Shown here piece by piece: positions 24,466 through 33,903 of a stretch of DNA of 64,000 bases. Source of the stretch: Pseudomonadota bacterium (GTDB lineage: Bacteria; Verrucomicrobiota; Verrucomicrobiia; Limisphaerales; SXTU01); the NCBI GenBank assembly GCA_009924135.1, contig RFSE01000009.1:1-64000 (forward strand), read 5' to 3'. Every line of letters starts with the position of its first letter. Positions within the stretch are counted from its first letter, which is position 1. Below the pieces are notes generated by a model that was not told the origin of the DNA, ran no database searches, and was given only the letters and a program-made list of their open reading frames with translations. A program made the position numbers and the translations under genes.

Positions 24466-26334
24466 TCAGTGCCCGAACAGCCGGGGCAGCCAGGTCGTGA
24501 GCGGCGGGAAGTAGGTGATCAGCAGCACGCCGATGATCAGCACGCCCTGCATCGGCAGGACGGCGCGGGAGACTTCCATCACGGGTTTTTTGAAGCGGTA
24601 GGAGGCGAGGAAGATGTTGATGCCCATGGTCGGCGCGAGCAGGCCCAGCTCCATGTTCGCCAGGAAGATGATGCCCAGGTGCAACGGGTCGATGCCATAG
24701 GCCGAACCGAGCGGCACCAGCAGCGGCACGACCACCACAATGGCCGAAATCGTGTCCATGAAACAGCCGACCAGCAACAGCAGCACGTTCAGCACGAGGA
24801 GGAAGAGGAGTTTCGAGTGGATGGTGCTCGTGACCCATGTGGAAATTTTGTCCGGCACCTGGGCATCGACCAGATAGTTGGTCAGGCCCAGCGCCACGCC
24901 CAGGATCATCAACACGCCGCCCACCAGCAGGCCGCACTCGGTCAGCACCCGTGGGATGTCCGTGGTCAGTTTCAAGTCCCGGTGGACGAACACGGTGGTG
25001 ATGAAGACATAAAGCGCCGTGACGGCCGCCGCTTCCACCGGCGTGGCAAACCCGCCGAACAGCGCGATCAATGCGACCAACGGCACGGCGAGTTCCCACT
25101 TGGCCTCCCACAGCGCCGCGCGGGCGGCGGCGAGGTTGAACTTGGGCCGGTCGGCAGCGTCCTTCGGTCCCCGGCTCACGCCCCACCAGGCCGTCAGGGC
25201 GACCAGCAGCAGGCCGGGCCCGAAACCGGCCAGGAACATCTTCTGGATGGTCACGCCCGCCGATTGGGCCATGCGCCCGGCGATGATCGCGTAGATGATC
25301 ACGGGCAGCGACGGCGGGAAGAGCAGCCCCAAGGCGCCGGAGCCGGTGAGCAGGCCCAGTGCGTTGCGCTCCGAGTAGCGCGCCGCGAGCATCACCGGCA
25401 TCAGCAGGCCGCCCATCGCGAGGATGGTCACGCCGCTTGCGCCGGTGAACGAGGTGAAGAACGCACAGACCAGCGCCGTGACGATGGCCGGGCCGCCGCG
25501 CATCGAACCGAACAAGGTCTGGAACACGCCGACGAGCCGTTTCGACGCGCCCCCTTCGGCGAGCAGATAGCCGGCCATGGTGAAGAGCGGGATCGTGGGC
25601 AGCGAGGCGTTGGTGACGAGCCGGTAGTGATCGACCGGGATGGAGTTGATCGTTTGATCTTCGCCCCAGAACAGGAGCATCGCCGCGCCGCCGAGCGTTA
25701 CGAAGATTGGTGCGCCCAGCACGGTTGCGGCCAGCAGCGTGGCAATCGCCGGCCAGACCAGCTTCGCCGGGTCCATGGGAGGATGAGAGGCCAGCCACAC
25801 CAGCAGGCCGCTGGCGACCAGGACCACGGCACGGCCGCCCCACTTCGGCGAGGCGTTCCACAGCAGCCGCAACGTCACCAGGGCGAAGCCGATGGGCATG
25901 ACGGTTTGCACCCACCAGATGGGCATCGTGCCAACGAGGAAGTTCCCGCCTTCCCGCTCGGACTTGACGAACGCGATGCCCGCGACCGTGAGGAAGAACG
26001 CGACGGTGGTGGCCGCCGTGCCGCTGAAGAGGGCTGCGACGACCTTCCACTTGGGCGGCAGGATCGCGGGCAGCGCGGACATCGCGAGCAACCGGCTGTC
26101 GCGCGCCGCGAGCGCACCGCCGAGCATGCCGATGATGAGGGTGCAATGCTGGACGATCGCGGTGGCGCCGGGAATGCCGGCGGGGGGAAATGCCTTGCGC
26201 AGAAACGCCTCCAGCAAGGGCAGCGTCATCAGGGCGACGAGCACCAGGCCGAGCAGGACGTTCTCACCCTGGCGCAGCCACGCGCGGAGGCCGTAGGCGG
26301 GAATGGGTTCGAGGTTGACTGGAAGGGGGTTCAT
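24466..26334 (-). CDS. fused TRAP transporter membrane subunit (DctQ-DctM)
   Basis: About 622 residues with some sixteen hydrophobic helices. The first part (to about 190) is the small DctQ-like four-helix subunit (HCTLIIGMLGGALAARDSRL), and the rest is the large DctM-like subunit with GGPAIVTALVCAFFTSFTGASG, GSGALGLLFPPSLPVIIYAI and VVPLLVPLGSAYGIDPLHLG. These use the sodium or proton gradient to import organic acids delivered by a binding protein. The start ATG at 26334 begins the DctQ-like part. The binding-protein and TatT genes lie upstream on the same strand, separated by 430 bp with repeats, so all three likely work together. Confidence 0.9.
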   Translation of the reverse strand: MNPLPVNLEPIPAYGLRAWLRQGENVLLGLVLVALMTLPLLEAFLRKAFPPAGIPGATAIVQHCTLIIGMLGGALAARDSRLLAMSALPAILPPKWKVVAALFSGTAATTVAFFLTVAGIAFVKSEREGGNFLVGTMPIWWVQTVMPIGFALVTLRLLWNASPKWGGRAVVLVASGLLVWLASHPPMDPAKLVWPAIATLLAATVLGAPIFVTLGGAAMLLFWGEDQTINSIPVDHYRLVTNASLPTIPLFTMAGYLLAEGGASKRLVGVFQTLFGSMRGGPAIVTALVCAFFTSFTGASGVTILAMGGLLMPVMLAARYSERNALGLLTGSGALGLLFPPSLPVIIYAIIAGRMAQSAGVTIQKMFLAGFGPGLLLVALTAWWGVSRGPKDAADRPKFNLAAARAALWEAKWELAVPLVALIALFGGFATPVEAAAVTALYVFITTVFVHRDLKLTTDIPRVLTECGLLVGGVLMILGVALGLTNYLVDAQVPDKISTWVTSTIHSKLLFLLVLNVLLLLVGCFMDTISAIVVVVPLLVPLGSAYGIDPLHLGIIFLANMELGLLAPTMGINIFLASYRFKKPVMEVSRAVLPMQGVLIIGVLLITYFPPLTTWLPRLFGH

Positions 26335-26405
26335 GTGATGGCACAGGAGGCGAAGCGGCGTGTCTTCTCCCGGCGCGAAGCGAGGGGGAGCACGACCCAA
26401 CGCCG

Positions 26406-26469
26406 GGTCAGGGGACCCGGCCTACAGGGGCAGTGCTGTAGGCCCGGTGACCTCACCGGGCGTAACGCG
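26406..26469. repeat. small palindromes between TRAP genes
   Basis: CCCGGCCTACAG (26416-26427) faces CTGTAGGCCCGG across 8 bases, and CGGTGACCTCACCG follows as a second palindrome. It lies in the 430-base gap 26335-26764 between dctP and dctQM, where I see no gene. A GCGGGCGTCCCGCCCGC palindrome follows at about 26521-26538. These could end or attenuate dctP transcription. Confidence 0.5.
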
Positions 26470-26764
26470 CGGATACACTCGGCATACAAGAGAAGTCGAT
26501 CCGCCGCTACGAACCGGATCGCGGGCGTCCCGCCCGCAGCAGCCGCGCCGATGCCGGTTGGGTGTGAAATCCAGTTAGTCCCGCAGCGCAAGTTGCCACT
26601 GGGGCCCGGAGGGCTGCGATCCGGTTCAGGGGCTGAAAATGCGGAAGTTTGCCGACCGTGGATTCCCTTCCCTTGGTCCGGAAATGGAGTGGGAGAAGAA
26701 ACGTGGAGCTGTGTGGCCTGCGGAGACTCCTCACATCGTCTCCAGCGAGATGAGGAGGAGCCGT

Positions 26765-27865
26765 TCATTTGCCGGCCTTTGCCCGGTATTCCTTCACGAG
26801 CTTCACCACCTCGTCGAACATCTCGGCGGGAACCAGTTTGCCACGGATGGTCGCGTAGGCCTCGTCGGTGAAGCGCACCCAGTCGGCGATGTCCTCGGGC
26901 GTGGGCTTGATGACTTTCATCCCGCGCTTCTCCATCGCGGCGACGGCTTCGTCACTCTCCTTGCGGCCCAGATTGCGGATGTCCTTGCCGGCCAATTCGG
27001 CCGCCTTCATCAAGTCGGCCCGCTTGGCGGCGGGCGTGGCGTCCCAGGTTTTCTTCAACACGATGGTGGCTCCGACAAGCGGCACCCAGTTCAGTTCGAG
27101 CATGTTCGGGGCCGGGTTGTAGAACTGCCCCGCAAGCGCATAGATCGGCACGCTTGGCACCATGTCGAAGAGGCCGGTCTGGAGGCCGGGCAACACATCG
27201 GTCTGCTCGGCCGGCACGGGGTTTACCCGCAGGGCGCGCATCACCTCGGCGGAGCGTCCGTCACCGGACCAGACGAAGACCTTCATCTTGCGATAGTCGT
27301 CGATGCGGTGGCCGGGTTGCTTGGAGAACAAGCGCACCCAGCCGAGGTCGCCCCAGCAGAGGACTTCAAAGCCCTTGTCGCGAAACTTCTTTTCGAGACC
27401 GGGGCGGAGCTTCTCGAAGGCGTAATCAAACTCGTCGAGCGAGCGGAACATCATCGGCATGAACTGCAGGGCGCCGACGGAATCCTCGATTTGCGAAAGG
27501 CCGGGGACGGTGAGCATCGCGGCCTGGATCTGGCCGATGCGCATGCGCCGGACCATGTCGGCCTCGCCGCCCATGGTGCCGTCGGTGTAAATGGTGAGCT
27601 GGACCTGGTCGGCGCTGGCCTTGCGCCACGCTTCGCCCATCTGCTGGAGGGCTTTGTGGGGCGAAGTGTCCTTGGGCGCGAGCGTGGCGAGACGGATCTT
27701 CACCGGCGCGGCGGCGTCCGCGAGAACCGCCGTGCCCAGTAATAATAAGAGGGTCCAAAGTCCAAGGTCCAAAGTCCAAAGTCGGGCCGCAGTACGGATG
27801 CGCCCGTGGTCAGACTGACATTGGACATTGGACATGGGACATTGGACTAAAGTTAGGTCGTTCAC
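26765..27865 (-). CDS. dctP: TRAP transporter periplasmic binding protein, repeat-altered signal peptide
   Basis: A 366-residue DctP-family solute receptor: KIRLATLAPKDTSPHKALQQMGEAW, YTDGTMGGEADMVRRMRIGQI, CWGDLGWVRLFSKQP with the conserved Arg of the acid-binding site, and ALAGQFYNPAPNM. It hands a carboxylated solute to the membrane unit. The start is GTG at 27865, overlapping the TatT stop as GTGA, so translation is coupled; ATG at 27835 is possible. A 7-bp inverted-repeat element (27752-27847) lies inside the N-terminal coding part and encodes residues 7-15 and 29-38, including LWTLDLGLWT, which now forms the hydrophobic core of the signal peptide ending near LADA-AA. Confidence 0.92.
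   Translation of the reverse strand: MNDLTLVQCPMSNVQCQSDHGRIRTAARLWTLDLGLWTLLLLLGTAVLADAAAPVKIRLATLAPKDTSPHKALQQMGEAWRKASADQVQLTIYTDGTMGGEADMVRRMRIGQIQAAMLTVPGLSQIEDSVGALQFMPMMFRSLDEFDYAFEKLRPGLEKKFRDKGFEVLCWGDLGWVRLFSKQPGHRIDDYRKMKVFVWSGDGRSAEVMRALRVNPVPAEQTDVLPGLQTGLFDMVPSVPIYALAGQFYNPAPNMLELNWVPLVGATIVLKKTWDATPAAKRADLMKAAELAGKDIRNLGRKESDEAVAAMEKRGMKVIKPTPEDIADWVRFTDEAYATIRGKLVPAEMFDEVVKLVKEYRAKAGK
27752..27847. repeat. 4+4 heptamer palindromic element inside dctP
   Basis: Four 7-bp units of the form GGTCCAA/AGTCCAA (27752-27779), a 40-base spacer, then four inverted units ATTGGAC/ATGGGAC (27820-27847). The right arm supplies an ATG in frame with dctP. Family members occur at 15330, 37556, 39447 and 43664. 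Confidence 0.88.
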
Positions 27866-28851
27866 GGTTTCTTCGTCGGTTCCGCCGGGAGCGCCGGCAA
27901 TATCAGGTCATCCACCCGCCCGAGCAACCATTTCGCACGGCGCTGCATGATGGTGTTCACCAGCCGCCATTCGGGGCGGGCGTCCACCTTAACGGCCAGC
28001 GCCTTGTCGAGCAACGCTTTGAACTCGGCGGCGTTCTGTTGCTTCACACAAACATTCTCGGCCAGCGCGACGTACGGGCCTGCCTGCTGCCCGCCGCCCA
28101 GCTCGATGGCCCGCGCGAAATGCTGCCGCGCCTTGGCCACCGCGTCCGGTCCGGCCCCGGGCCGCGACACTTCGAAGGTGATGAGAAAGGAGTGCAGCGC
28201 ACCGTGGTCGTATGTCTCGTCCAGCACCAACGCGCGGTCGATCAACGCCGCTGCGAGGGGCAGGTCGGCGATCGCATCGGGGTTGTCCTTGGCCAGCGAG
28301 ATGCTCCCGGCCCAGGCGGCGGCGGTCCAGTAGAGCAGGGGCACTTCGGCCTTCTTCACGACCCGGACGGCGGCGACGGGATCGGCCCGCAGCATTTTCT
28401 CGAAGCCGGGATGGTTCAACTCCAGCCCGCGCAAGCCGTAATTCCGCGCCCGGCGATAAAGGTGCTGGGCCCGGACATGGCCGGCATTGGCGGCAGCCAG
28501 GTCCTTGTCTTCCGCTTCGTCCGCCGCCTGGTCCACGAACGCGAAGGAGTATTGCGTGAAGCCGCTGGTCAGCGCCAGGAGGAGTCCCCGGTGCTGGGGG
28601 GATTCGGCCAGCAACGATTCCATCAGCTTGAGACTGAACGGGGCCGCATCGCGCACGAGGTCCGGATCTTCGTCGCTGCCAAAGCCGCCGCCGCTGCCCG
28701 CCAGGGCGTTGCCGAGCTGGTTGACCGCCGCGCGTTTGATCGAGCAACCGGTGCTGCCAAACAGCAGGCCGGCCATCACCACGAGTGACAGGCCACGCAA
28801 AACGCGGGTGGCGGCACCCGGGGCCGGCAGAGGACAATGATGGCTTTTCAT
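27862..28851 (-). CDS. TatT-type TRAP-associated TPR lipoprotein
   Basis: A 329-residue lipoprotein: hydrophobic segment VVMAGLLFGS then TGC, a lipobox-like site with Cys36. The rest is all-helical, with TSGFTQYSFAFVDQAADEAE and LYRRARNYGLRGLELNHPGF typical of the TatT family (T. pallidum Tp0956 is the known example), which forms a trimer that docks the TRAP receptor in the periplasm. Helix repeats (about 170-300) are TPR-like. It overlaps dctP by 4 bases and precedes it, the expected order for a TatT-TatP pair. The solute is unknown; a lipid-like or hydrophobic ligand was proposed for the treponemal system. Confidence 0.88.
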   Translation of the reverse strand: MKSHHCPLPAPGAATRVLRGLSLVVMAGLLFGSTGCSIKRAAVNQLGNALAGSGGGFGSDEDPDLVRDAAPFSLKLMESLLAESPQHRGLLLALTSGFTQYSFAFVDQAADEAEDKDLAAANAGHVRAQHLYRRARNYGLRGLELNHPGFEKMLRADPVAAVRVVKKAEVPLLYWTAAAWAGSISLAKDNPDAIADLPLAAALIDRALVLDETYDHGALHSFLITFEVSRPGAGPDAVAKARQHFARAIELGGGQQAGPYVALAENVCVKQQNAAEFKALLDKALAVKVDARPEWRLVNTIMQRRAKWLLGRVDDLILPALPAEPTKKP

Positions 28852-28983
28852 TTACAAAAGACCCGGAAATCAGTGCGCGTTTCTACACGCGCACCGGAAC
28901 CGAGGCAAAGGAATTTGGGTCACACTTTGGTGTCAAAGCGGCCGCCCCTCTCTCCGGCGGAGCCACGAGGAGTGTTTGCGGGC

Positions 28984-29862
28984 TCAGGCCCGCACCAATT
29001 GCGCCTTCAGCGGTTCCAGAAACACGACGGCTCCCGGTGACAGCGCGTGGCCGGTGCTCCAGATCAAACCGATCTGCCGTTCGAGGGTGGGCCTGACGAG
29101 GGGCACGGTGACCACCGAGCGGGCCAGGGTTCTGGCGCCAAGCTGCGGTACGATGGCCAGCCCGAGCCCGGCCGCCACCAGCGCCCGCACGGTTTCCAGT
29201 TCGCCGGTTTCGCACGCCACCCGTGGCTCGAAGCCCGCCTCGCGACAGGCCGCGAGCGCGGAGTCCCGCGCCCGGCCCTTATAAAAGACGAACGGTTCCG
29301 CTGCCAGATCCCGCAGCCGGATGCCGCGTTGACGAGCCAGCCGGTGTGACGCCGGCAGCAGCAGGACAAACCGTTCGGTCAACACCACTCGTTGTTCAAA
29401 CTGGTCCTGGCTGACGGGAAGCTGTATGAAGCCAAGCTCCGCCTGCTGGGTCCCGACCAGTTCCGCCACGCCTTCCGAGCTCCGTTCCAGCAGGCGGATT
29501 TCCACCGCCGGGTGCAGTCTGAGAAAACGCTGGATCAAGTCGGGCAGCCAGCTCGAACTGACCGTGGGGATGCTTGCCACGGTCAACCGGCCGCCGCGCA
29601 GTCCCGCCACCTCGGCCACCGCGTGCCGGGCGGCCTCGGCCTGCGCGATCAGGCCAGCCGCCCGGGGCAGCAGCGTCTCACCGGCCGGGGTCAACCGGGT
29701 CCCCTTGCGCCCGCGCACGAAGAGCGGCGTGCCCAGCTCGGCTTCCAGATTCTTCATCTGCTGGCTCAACGCCGGCTGGGCCAGGTTCAGGCGTTCGGCC
29801 GCCCGCGTGAAATTCTTCTGCCGGGCAACTTCGAGAAAGTAGGTCAGTTGGTAGAGTTCCAT
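28984..29862 (-). CDS. LysR-family transcriptional regulator
   Basis: A 292-residue regulator with the classical N-terminal winged [43 protein letters not shown] and [20 protein letters not shown], and a periplasmic-binding-like effector domain from about 90 ([32 protein letters not shown]). Start ATG at 29862 was chosen because the family begins with MELYQL; a longer frame adds 14 residues. It is divergent from the aldolase gene and lies upstream of the TRAP genes on their strand, so it may control either or both. The effector is unknown. Confidence 0.93.
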   Translation of the reverse strand: MELYQLTYFLEVARQKNFTRAAERLNLAQPALSQQMKNLEAELGTPLFVRGRKGTRLTPAGETLLPRAAGLIAQAEAARHAVAEVAGLRGGRLTVASIPTVSSSWLPDLIQRFLRLHPAVEIRLLERSSEGVAELVGTQQAELGFIQLPVSQDQFEQRVVLTERFVLLLPASHRLARQRGIRLRDLAAEPFVFYKGRARDSALAACREAGFEPRVACETGELETVRALVAAGLGLAIVPQLGARTLARSVVTVPLVRPTLERQIGLIWSTGHALSPGAVVFLEPLKAQLVRA

Positions 29863-30040
29863 GGCTGAGGTCGGGTTATCAACGCGAGCCTGTGTCATGC
29901 TCAACGAAGCGGAGTCCGCCGTTCCGCTGCCGGGCTGGCTGTGGCATCGGTTCCAACCGTTTAAGCATCATAAATACCTATCATCATCATCCGAAAATAA
30001 TCTTTTTCCGATCATCTGGCCACCGCTAACCTCGCCGTCA
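29863..30040. promoter_or_regulatory. AT-rich divergent regulatory region, LysR gene / aldolase gene
   Basis: 178 bases between divergent starts. The stretch 29960-30010 (AAGCATCATAAATACCTATC and AAAATAATCTTTTTCCGATC) is strikingly AT-rich for this genome, as expected for promoters and a LysR binding site. No clean T-N11-A dyad could be fixed by eye. Confidence 0.45.
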
Positions 30041-30985
30041 ATGAATCAACCCGTGCTTGATCCCGTGGCGATGCTTCGTCCGCGCCGGCGCATTGAAGGT
30101 TTCTCCGCCATTCTCCTGCCATTCCTCGCCAATGGCGACGTGGACTGGCCCGGCTTCACCGCCCACGTGCGCCGCACCGTGCAGGCCGGTCTCGGGCCGG
30201 CGGTGAACATGGACACGGGCTTCGGCAATCTTATCGACGACGCCACCAAACGCCGCGCGCTCGAACTTACGCAGGCCGAATGCGGGGGGCGCAGCTATGT
30301 CGCCGGGGCGTTCGTGGGGGATCAGCCGGGCGTGGCCTTCAACTTCGAGGCCTACGCGCGGCAGATGGAAATGATCCAGCAGTTCGGCGGCACGCCGGTC
30401 ATTTTCCAGAGCTACGGGCTCACCCAGCAGGACGATGCCGGCATTGTGGCCGCCTATGCGAAACTCGGCACGGTGGCGGAGCGCTTCGTGGGCTTCGAGC
30501 TGGGCACCATGTTCGCGCCTTTCGGAAAGATTTACTCGCTGGAGGTTTATCGCGGCCTGATGGGCGTGAAGCAGTGCATCGGCGCGAAGCACTCCTCGCT
30601 GCGACGCGACTTGGAATGGCAACGCCTCCAGCTCCGCGACGCCACGCGCCCCGACTTCCGCGTTTACACCGGCAACGACCTCGCCATCGACATGGTCATG
30701 TACGGCAGCGACTACCTGCTCGGGCTCAGCACGTTCGCCCCGGACGTCTTTGCCAAGCGCGACGCCGCGTGGGCGGCGGGTGACCCGGCGTTCTACGAAC
30801 TGAACGACCTGCTCCAGTACCTGGGCTTCCTCACGTTCCGCCCGCCCGTGCCCGCCTACAAGCACAGCGCCGCCATGTTCCTCAAACTCCGCGGCTGGAT
30901 CGGCTGCGACGACACGCACCCGAAATCTGCCAAGCGGCCGGAGTCGGACCGGGAAATCTTGGCGGACATTCTGAAGCGATTTTAG
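30041..30985 (+). CDS. DHDPS/N-acetylneuraminate-lyase family aldolase
   Basis: A 314-residue TIM-barrel class I aldolase of the dihydrodipicolinate synthase family (pyruvate-type aldolases and dehydratases). The Schiff-base Lys is in [16 protein letters not shown] (about Lys183) and the Tyr in IFQSYGLT (about 125); the N-terminal [20 protein letters not shown] is typical. The GTT pair of true DapA is not clear, so lysine synthesis is unlikely; a sugar-acid or keto-acid substrate fits the neighbouring TRAP transporter, but that is inference. Start ATG at 30041 follows the divergent LysR region. Confidence 0.85.
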   Translation: MNQPVLDPVAMLRPRRRIEGFSAILLPFLANGDVDWPGFTAHVRRTVQAGLGPAVNMDTGFGNLIDDATKRRALELTQAECGGRSYVAGAFVGDQPGVAFNFEAYARQMEMIQQFGGTPVIFQSYGLTQQDDAGIVAAYAKLGTVAERFVGFELGTMFAPFGKIYSLEVYRGLMGVKQCIGAKHSSLRRDLEWQRLQLRDATRPDFRVYTGNDLAIDMVMYGSDYLLGLSTFAPDVFAKRDAAWAAGDPAFYELNDLLQYLGFLTFRPPVPAYKHSAAMFLKLRGWIGCDDTHPKSAKRPESDREILADILKRF

Positions 30986-31085
30986 CCCGCATCAAACCAA
31001 GCGTGATGACTTGAATGATGAATGTGTCCGTTACTCTCCTGGTGACTGGCAGTCTCGCCGAAGCGCGAGCGTTGAAGCCTCCAAA

Positions 31086-31110
31086 TTTCTGGAACAACCT
31101 GTTCCAGAAA
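31086..31110. promoter_or_regulatory. 25-bp perfect dyad, possible operator
   Basis: TTTCTGGAACA and TGTTCCAGAAA are exact inverted copies separated by ACC. There is no T-run after it. It lies 60 bases upstream of the first gene of the plus-strand exported-protein run (start at 31171), a good position for a repressor or activator site; a hairpin ending the aldolase transcript is the alternative. Confidence 0.5.
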
Positions 31111-31170
31111 GACTGTTACAACCGGTGATGGAATTGGCCACTACCCGCACCAGACTCTGGCTTTCACTGA

Positions 31171-32604
31171 ATGAGATCTTCCCGACGCACCTTCGTTAAG
31201 ACGGCAGTCGCTGCCTCTTGCCTCACGGCGGCACCGCGCTGGACGCGCGCGGCGGGTGATGGCGACACAGTGACAGTCACGCCCAAGGTCTCGACGAAGC
31301 CCGTCGTCAATCCCGGCAAAGGATGGTCGGCGCATGATTGGCCAAAGTGGCAGGCGCAGGAGGTGCTCGATTTCGTGGGCATGGGCGTGCGGCGGTTTGA
31401 CTGGGCCAAATTGGAGCCACGCGAGGGCGAGTATGACTGGAGTCCGGTGGAAGAGACACTCGCCGCCTGGGGCGACCTGGGCCGCGTGTGCAACCTCGGA
31501 GTGATGTGTGCCAACTCCCACAGCCAGTTGCCGGGCGGCCTGGTCACGCCGCAATGGGTCTTTGATGCCGGAGCGAAGCGGCATGAAATGGACCTCACGC
31601 CGGCGATGGCCACGCAAGGCACGGCGGGACACAAGATTGCGCCCGTTTTCGATGATCCGGTCTTCCTGGCAAAGCTCCGAGCGTTCCTGCAGGCCTTTGC
31701 GCAACGCTTCGATGGCGATCCCCGCCTCGCCGTGCTCGACATCCGTTCTTATGGCAACTGGGGCGAGTGCCACATGCATCCCTTCAAGGTACCGGACATC
31801 GCCCCGGAGAAGTTCCGCGAGCATGTGCAGATGCACCTCGACGCCTTCAAGAAGACACAGCTCTGCCTCTCGCGAAACAGCCACCTCGGCAAATTCGGGC
31901 CGCTCAAGGAAGTCTTCGACTGGGCCGTGCTGGAAAAGCACCTCGCCCCGCGTCGTGACGGCATCTGCGGCAACAGCGATGGCAAAGAAACCGCCCTCGG
32001 CCTCGGGATCGCTCCCGGGGTGTTCGAGCTTTACGCCGACTACGACACGCTCAAGCGGCTCGGCTGGTGGGCTGGCACCAAGGACCAGCACGGTCAGGGG
32101 TTCCGCCTCGAAGACTGCATTGAAAACGGCCACCCGACCTGGGTCGATCTCGGTGGGGGAAAGCCGGGGCTCCGTTTGCTGCAAGAGAACCGCGCGCTTG
32201 TCGAACGGCTCACCAACCGCATCGGCTATCACTTCGTCCTCAAGGAAGCGAAGTATCCGAAGACACTGCCATCCGGAGCGGCCCGGACGCTCTCGCTCAC
32301 CTGGGAAAACCAGGGCGTCGCGACGCTCTTCATTCCCGCCAAGGTGTCCTTTGCGCTCCTCTCGCCCGATGGAAAAGTTGCCGCCGTTTGTGAGGCATCC
32401 GCATCCAAGCCCGCAGACTGGAAACCCGGCACCCCGGTGACGGTGATCGACACGCTGGCCTTCAAGCATGCGGCGAGCGGCAATTACACCCTGGCCATTG
32501 GCCTCCTTCAGCCGAAGGACGATTTGAAGCCGTCCATCAAGCTGGGAAACGACCTGCCAGCTGTGACTGGCTGGTTTGAACTTGGACCCGTTCGTGTAGT
32601 ATAG
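31171..32604 (+). CDS. Tat-exported glycoside-hydrolase-like protein (DUF4832-type)
   Basis: 477 residues with a Tat signal (SRRTFVKTAVAASCL). The domain starts with NPGKGWSAHDW, typical of DUF4874/DUF4832 proteins, which combine a TIM-barrel-like domain with a C-terminal beta domain. Residues about 60-330 look like the barrel (RRFDWAKLEPREGEYDWSPV, IRSYGNWGECHMHPF with Glu in GEW/GNWGE), and 365-477 like a beta-sandwich. A hydrolase acting on glycans is suspected, without a known substrate. It opens a run of four exported proteins and an FMN oxidoreductase on this strand. Confidence 0.75.
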   Translation: MRSSRRTFVKTAVAASCLTAAPRWTRAAGDGDTVTVTPKVSTKPVVNPGKGWSAHDWPKWQAQEVLDFVGMGVRRFDWAKLEPREGEYDWSPVEETLAAWGDLGRVCNLGVMCANSHSQLPGGLVTPQWVFDAGAKRHEMDLTPAMATQGTAGHKIAPVFDDPVFLAKLRAFLQAFAQRFDGDPRLAVLDIRSYGNWGECHMHPFKVPDIAPEKFREHVQMHLDAFKKTQLCLSRNSHLGKFGPLKEVFDWAVLEKHLAPRRDGICGNSDGKETALGLGIAPGVFELYADYDTLKRLGWWAGTKDQHGQGFRLEDCIENGHPTWVDLGGGKPGLRLLQENRALVERLTNRIGYHFVLKEAKYPKTLPSGAARTLSLTWENQGVATLFIPAKVSFALLSPDGKVAAVCEASASKPADWKPGTPVTVIDTLAFKHAASGNYTLAIGLLQPKDDLKPSIKLGNDLPAVTGWFELGPVRVV

Positions 32605-32640
32605 CAGGAAGCGACTGCCGAAGTGACCTCTAAACAATCT

Positions 32641-33888
32641 ATGAACCAATCCCTCACATCCCTGTTCAGCGCCGTCCTGCTCGCGGTTGCAGGCGCAATT
32701 TCCACCACTGGTGCGGCGGACGATCCGCTCGCGCCGTGGCGCAGCGGGGTGAAGATCAGCGTCGTTGCTCCGAAAGAGGGGCGGCACACGATCCATTCGT
32801 ATTTCAACACCTGCCCCGAGAGTCCGGACGGTCGCTACGTGTTGTTCTATTCCTCGACCGCACCCGATGGGCACCGGGGCGAAGTTGTCGTGCGGGATCG
32901 GAAGACGGGCGAGGAAAAGGTGCTCGCGACCAATCTCAATGCCGAGGACGCCCACCGCGCCGCGTGCCAGCAGTGGGTTTCCGGCGGCCGGCGCGTGGTC
33001 TTTCACGGTGAGCGCGACGGCGAATGGTTCACCGGCTGCGTGGACCTGGACACGCTGAAGGAGCGCGTCCTGGCCCGGGGCCAGCTCGCCGGCTGGGGGC
33101 AGCCGAATCAGGATTTCGTCCCGCTTTACAGCCCGCACTGGAATCCTGGCGAGCACCGCGACCTTGATCTGATCAACGTCCTGACCGGCGAGAAGCAGAC
33201 GCCCGTGACCGTGGCCGCGCTGAAACAAGCTTACCCCGAGTGGTTCACGAAAACTTTCGGCGAGCAAAAGCCCTCCATCTTTTTCCCGATCCTCAGCCCC
33301 GATCTGAAGCGCGTCTTTTTCAAGATGGCGCTGAAGACGGGCGAAGACCCGCGCAGCAAGAGCGCTAGCGCGCGGGAGGGGTTGATCTGTTACAGCCTCG
33401 CCGAGAAAAAGTTCCTCTACATGAATCCGAAGTGGGGCCATCCGTCGTGGCAGCCGGATTCGCGGCACATCACCGAGATGCACTACACCGTCTTTGACAG
33501 CAACGACGGCAGTGTGAAGGCCAATCCCGGCATGCCCACCAAGGCCGCCCGTGCCAAGGCCGCCGCCGAGGGCAAACCCGCGCCCGAATTTCCCCTGCGC
33601 GACGTGAGCGGCGATCATCCTTCCGTAAGTCCCGATGGCCGGCTCGTCGTCACCGACACCATCATGACCAGTTTCGGCGGCGCGCGGAATGAATGGGGCG
33701 TGGTGCTCGCCGATGCGAATGGCACGGGGCAGCTCATGCTGCATCATTTCGACAATTCCCACGGGGCCAAATCCTGGCGCGTGTCGCATCCGCATCCGGT
33801 CTTCAGCGCGGACGGCAAACGCATTTACTTCAACGTGAGCGACGGCCAGTTCACCCGTCTCCACGTGGCCGAACGTACCCAACCCTGA
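32641..33888 (+). CDS. exported PD40/TolB-like beta-propeller protein
   Basis: About 415 residues with a signal peptide (FSAVLLAVAGAISTTGA). The repeated strand pattern SPDGRYVLFYSS, VSGGRRVVFHGERDGEWF, SPDLKRVFFKMAL, SPDGRLVVTDTI and SADGKRIYFNVSDG is that of PD40 propeller blades. Its layout recalls oligogalacturonate-lyase-like propellers (family PL22), including a His in SHPHPVFSADG, but I see no proof of lyase activity. ATG at 32641 gives a normal signal peptide; a GTG six codons earlier is possible. Close behind the DUF4832-like gene (36 bases). Confidence 0.75.
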   Translation: MNQSLTSLFSAVLLAVAGAISTTGAADDPLAPWRSGVKISVVAPKEGRHTIHSYFNTCPESPDGRYVLFYSSTAPDGHRGEVVVRDRKTGEEKVLATNLNAEDAHRAACQQWVSGGRRVVFHGERDGEWFTGCVDLDTLKERVLARGQLAGWGQPNQDFVPLYSPHWNPGEHRDLDLINVLTGEKQTPVTVAALKQAYPEWFTKTFGEQKPSIFFPILSPDLKRVFFKMALKTGEDPRSKSASAREGLICYSLAEKKFLYMNPKWGHPSWQPDSRHITEMHYTVFDSNDGSVKANPGMPTKAARAKAAAEGKPAPEFPLRDVSGDHPSVSPDGRLVVTDTIMTSFGGARNEWGVVLADANGTGQLMLHHFDNSHGAKSWRVSHPHPVFSADGKRIYFNVSDGQFTRLHVAERTQP

Positions 33889-33903
33889 GCCTGACTAACT
33901 GCC

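Noticed and set aside
24238-26871. 877-codon plus-strand open frame over the TRAP transporter
   Set aside because: Gln/His/Arg-rich nonsense; the minus strand gives a clear membrane transporter.
31086-31110. Resemblance of GGAACA-n3-TGTTCC to the vertebrate steroid-receptor element
   Set aside because: Coincidental symmetry; a bacterial dimeric regulator site or hairpin is the sensible reading.
31141-33882. 913-codon minus-strand open frame
   Set aside because: It runs across two plus-strand genes with signal peptides and known fold patterns, and has no motif itself.
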